Positions 6,675-8,847 of a stretch of 8,847 nucleotides of DNA are shown here, one piece after another (position 1 is the stretch's first letter; each line of letters opens with the position of its first letter). This stretch comes from Rickettsia typhi. Its GTDB lineage: Bacteria > Pseudomonadota > Alphaproteobacteria > Rickettsiales > Deianiraeaceae. Location: NCBI GenBank assembly GCA_945861605.1, contig CAMAVG010000036.1, forward strand, positions 1-8,847, in the 5' to 3' direction. The position numbers were made by a program, and so were the translations under genes. The notes under the pieces are model-generated. The model made no database searches and was not told where the DNA came from. It saw only the letters and a list, made by a program, of their open reading frames with translations.

Positions 6675-7972
6675 AAATATTGAGGTTCTTTGAGATAGCA
6701 CTGAAGCTTGTTTTGTGCCTGCCATTTGGCAGATTTCCAATAACTCGAACCGCATTTTTGCCATTTCACTTGGTGTTTTTCCCGCATTTACTTTTGAAAT
6801 CGTACAACACGCGACTTGCCTTCATTTTGGAATCACTTGGGGGGATTTTCATCAAACTTGGGCAATCGTTGGCGTTGAAATCGTTCCTTTTTGAGAAATC
6901 AACCCTGAAAACCCTTGCCTATTTGCAAGATCAACTGCCCCCGATAAACCTTGATGTCACCAAGCATTTGCAGGAAATTAACCCAAATTTGCTTGCTCAA
7001 TTGGATTTCGAAATTTGCAAAAAACCGATAGCCTCCGCCTCAATCGCACAAGTTTACCGTGCAAAGTTGAATGGTCATGATGTCGTTTTGAAAATCGTAA
7101 AACCGCAAATTCAACGAAAAATTGAACGGGATTTTGCGATAATTTTACTGATTGGAAGGGTTATCAACCGGTTTTGTTCGCCGGCATTGCAATTGGTGGA
7201 GGTTCTGGAAAGTATTCACGAAGGCATTTTGATGGAACTCGACCTTGAAAATGAGGCGAAAAACCTGCGTGATATGAAAAGGAGTCTTGCTCTTGAAACT
7301 GCGGTGCATTTGCCAAGGGTTTTTGGTGAGTTTTCGAATAAAAACTGCCTCGTGCTTTCATTCTGCGAAGGAATTTCCTTGAAAGAATTGATTCACAGCG
7401 GGGCAAAAATCAATAAAAACACCGTTGCGAAAAACATTTTGGAGGCATATTTGAAACAGGTTTACGAAAATGGAATTTTCCACGCGGACATGCACTCCGG
7501 CAATATTTTGGTCAAAAATGATGGAACAATTTCATTGATCGACTTTGGACTCATTGCAAAAATTAGCGAAAAAGACCGCAAAGCCGTTGCAACTTTGATT
7601 TTTGCCTTCCTCAAAAACGATGCAAACCTTGCCATGAAAACCCAATTGGAAGCAGGATATATTCCACAAAGTGTGTTTTATAATTACGAATATCGCCTTG
7701 AAATGCAGAAAATTGCGGAAAGTTTCTCCACGAACTTTAATATGTCAAATTTTGCGAACGATCTTTTCAAAATCATGCACAAATTCAATGTTTTCGTGCC
7801 AAAACACCTGCTTTTGCTCAATAAAACGATCCTCTATGTCGAGGACATCGTGCAACAACTCGCCCCATCATTCAAGGCGTTTGATATCATCGAGCCGTGG
7901 ATTAAAAAGTGGTATTTCCGCGAACAAGTTCGAACAATTACGCAAAAATTTGCTAAATTTTGTGGATTCTAA
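6671..7972 (+). CDS. ubiB: UbiB/AarF (ABC1-family) atypical kinase
   Basis: A 433-aa protein of the ADCK/UbiB family, ATPases needed for ubiquinone biosynthesis at the inner membrane. Visible: family-specific KLGQ motif (62-65); alanine-rich nucleotide loop SASIAQVYRA (122-131) in place of a kinase glycine loop; invariant Lys141 in VVLK; ExD motif in MELDLENEA (188-196); catalytic loop HADMHSGN (271-278); and metal-binding DFG (291-293). E. coli UbiB has about 546 residues and ends in two membrane helices. This one is about 110 residues shorter and its C-terminus shows no clear membrane helix, but the first 45 residues are strongly hydrophobic. It overlaps the glycosylase by 4 nt (ATGA). Its 3' end overlaps the converging folP by 20 nt. 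Other ubi genes are not present here, so the specific role rests on homology. Confidence 0.92.
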   Translation: MKILRFFEIALKLVLCLPFGRFPITRTAFLPFHLVFFPHLLLKSYNTRLAFILESLGGIFIKLGQSLALKSFLFEKSTLKTLAYLQDQLPPINLDVTKHLQEINPNLLAQLDFEICKKPIASASIAQVYRAKLNGHDVVLKIVKPQIQRKIERDFAIILLIGRVINRFCSPALQLVEVLESIHEGILMELDLENEAKNLRDMKRSLALETAVHLPRVFGEFSNKNCLVLSFCEGISLKELIHSGAKINKNTVAKNILEAYLKQVYENGIFHADMHSGNILVKNDGTISLIDFGLIAKISEKDRKAVATLIFAFLKNDANLAMKTQLEAGYIPQSVFYNYEYRLEMQKIAESFSTNFNMSNFANDLFKIMHKFNVFVPKHLLLLNKTILYVEDIVQQLAPSFKAFDIIEPWIKKWYFREQVRTITQKFAKFCGF

Positions 7973-8690
7973 AGTACTCAATCCCCTTTTGCGACATGGC
8001 TTTTGTTAGGTTTTGCGTGATTGCATCGCGCTCATAAATCGTGGCATTTTTTTTGATCAACTCCATGAAAGATTTGCGTGAATGCCCAACCATTATTGGC
8101 GTTGGAAAATCGGAAAATTGCTCAATATTTTCAATTAAAAAGAGGGATTGCTCCGCATTTTTCCCAAAACCGATGCCAATATCGAAGATAAATCGCTCCG
8201 ATTTCACGCCCAATTCCTCAAAATGTTGCAACTTTTTCAAACCCCACGCCTTGATTTCCGCGATCATTTCGTCCCCGTCGAAGTTCAAAACATTGGTTTT
8301 TACGGGCGGAACCCCCAAATTGTGCATGAAAATGAACTTAATATCGTTCGATGCGTGTTGAAAAATCCGCTCATCGCGAAACCCCGTGACATCGTTTATG
8401 TAACTCACACCTTGGTTTATCGCGAATTTTTGCGTCTCAAAATGGAAGGAATCGATGCTTGTTTTGGAAAAATCCGAGATTTTCCGAATGGTGTCGCCAA
8501 TGCGAAGAATTTCCTGCTCCCACCCTATAATTTCCGCGTTTGGACGAGTCGACTGCGGACCAATATCAATTGCGTAAACGGTTTTTGAGAGTTCGCGTGC
8601 GTGAAAAAGTGCTTTTTCGTGCGTTGAATATAAATTTCCGTCCGAAAATGAATCAGGCGTGAGATTTAATATGCCAAATAATTTTGTCAT
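7953..8690 (-). CDS. folP: Dihydropteroate synthase FolP
   Basis: A 245-aa TIM-barrel enzyme that joins 6-hydroxymethyl-7,8-dihydropterin diphosphate to p-aminobenzoate in folate synthesis; the enzyme class is the sulfonamide target. Motifs in order: NLTPDSFSDG (9-18), DIGPQSTRP (42-50, usually DIGGESTRP), SIDSF (78-82), YINDVTG (97-103), MHNLGVPP (122-129), FDIGIGFGK (169-177, usually DPGIGFGK), GHSRKSF (202-208), YERDAIT (219-225) and FRIHK (240-244, usually RVHD). It is shorter than most homologues (about 270-280) and ends right after the R-x-H motif, lacking the usual last helix; its stop lies in the 20-bp overlap with ubiB. It is not fused to FolK. The 16S rRNA end lies about 90 nt upstream on the same strand with no evident terminator, so read-through is possible. 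No GGAGG-like site precedes the ATG. Confidence 0.93.
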   Translation of the reverse strand: MTKLFGILNLTPDSFSDGNLYSTHEKALFHARELSKTVYAIDIGPQSTRPNAEIIGWEQEILRIGDTIRKISDFSKTSIDSFHFETQKFAINQGVSYINDVTGFRDERIFQHASNDIKFIFMHNLGVPPVKTNVLNFDGDEMIAEIKAWGLKKLQHFEELGVKSERFIFDIGIGFGKNAEQSLFLIENIEQFSDFPTPIMVGHSRKSFMELIKKNATIYERDAITQNLTKAMSQKGIEYFRIHKI

Positions 8691-8699
8691 TTTTAAACA

Positions 8700-8708
8700 A
8701 TTACATAA
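8700..8708 (-). repeat. Sequence complementary to the 16S tail, before folP
   Basis: Read on the minus strand this is TTATGTAAT, the perfect reverse complement of ATTACATAA at the 16S 3' tail (8791-8783). It ends 9 nt before the folP ATG, the distance normally occupied by a Shine-Dalgarno sequence. Confidence 0.6.
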
Positions 8709-8759
8709 AGAGAAAGACTTGTGAGAAGAGCTAGAGGCTTAAGATTGTGGCGTTGTTTA

Positions 8760-8773
8760 GTAGATAAATCTAC
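8760..8773 (-). other. Small hairpin just after the 16S 3' end
   Basis: GTAGATTTATCTAC (minus strand) folds into a 5-bp stem GTAGA/TCTAC with a TTTA loop, 6 nt beyond the predicted mature 16S end. No T-run follows, so it is not an intrinsic terminator. It may be a processing structure or chance. Confidence 0.35.
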
Positions 8774-8779
8774 GGTTGT

Positions 8780-8847
<68 letters not shown>

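Larger units (their letters stand above)
8691..8779 (-). other. 16S-folP spacer (16S trailer and folP leader)
   Basis: These 89 nt contain no tRNA gene, no ORF and no hairpin followed by a T-run. In the transcribed direction it holds a short hairpin next to the rRNA end, a pyrimidine-rich stretch (about 8746-8707), and TTATGTAAT 9 nt before the folP ATG. In a standard rRNA operon this position would start the spacer carrying tRNA-Ile and tRNA-Ala before 23S. Confidence 0.7.

Noticed and set aside
8148..8588. A 146-aa plus-strand reading frame within folP
   Set aside because: It lies antisense to folP, whose motifs cover this whole interval; the open frame is a shadow of the real gene.
8760..8773. 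Rho-independent terminator after 16S
   Set aside because: The stem is only 5 bp, AT-rich, and not followed by a T-run in the transcribed direction.

Overview
The window looks like chromosome of an alphaproteobacterium, most likely from the Rickettsiales or a related host-associated group. It is AT-rich but densely coded. Three things point there. The 16S rRNA 3' end carries the alphaproteobacterial helix 45 sequence GTAGCCGTAGGGG and then GGATTAC, which I recall as the Rickettsiales form. The uracil-DNA glycosylase has the alphaproteobacterial WRPPGNR motif. The 16S gene is followed by folP instead of tRNA-Ile/tRNA-Ala/23S, as expected for a split rRNA operon. An ilvN-like gene would be unusual in amino-acid-auxotrophic Rickettsiaceae and would fit a lineage that kept some biosynthesis. 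The exact lineage is inference.

Layout: tRNA-Leu(UAG) (+, 3-85); a small AT-rich orphan gene (+, 134-742) almost exactly bracketed by an 18-bp direct repeat; tRNA-Asp(GUC) (-, 762-838); comM-trmB (+, 959-3130). trmB ends tail to tail with priA, their stop codons overlapping. priA and an ilvN-like ACT-domain gene form a minus-strand pair (ilvN first). A divergent promoter region (5698-5810) separates them from a plus-strand pair, family-4-like uracil-DNA glycosylase and ubiB/ABC1 kinase, coupled by an ATGA overlap. ubiB converges on folP (-), overlapping by 20 bp. Upstream of folP on the same strand lies the 3' end of a 16S rRNA gene that runs off the window.

Functions: DNA maintenance (PriA replication restart, ComM branch migration, UDG uracil repair), translation (two tRNAs, TrmB tRNA m7G46 methylation, 16S rRNA), and metabolism (UbiB ubiquinone biosynthesis, FolP folate, IlvN-like branched-chain amino acid regulation). 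This is ordinary housekeeping content except for the 134-742 cassette.

The most striking observation is the 16S 3' tail. Helix 45 is intact, but the anti-Shine-Dalgarno core CCUCC reads CAUAA: three C-to-A changes without indels against the Rickettsiales-type tail. In agreement, none of the starts has a GGAGG-like ribosome binding site. The altered tail is also perfectly complementary over 9 nt to a sequence 9 nt before the folP start codon, which is either chance, an RNA-processing structure or a lineage-specific pairing. No CRISPR array, insertion sequence, phage gene or convincing Rho-independent terminator is visible.
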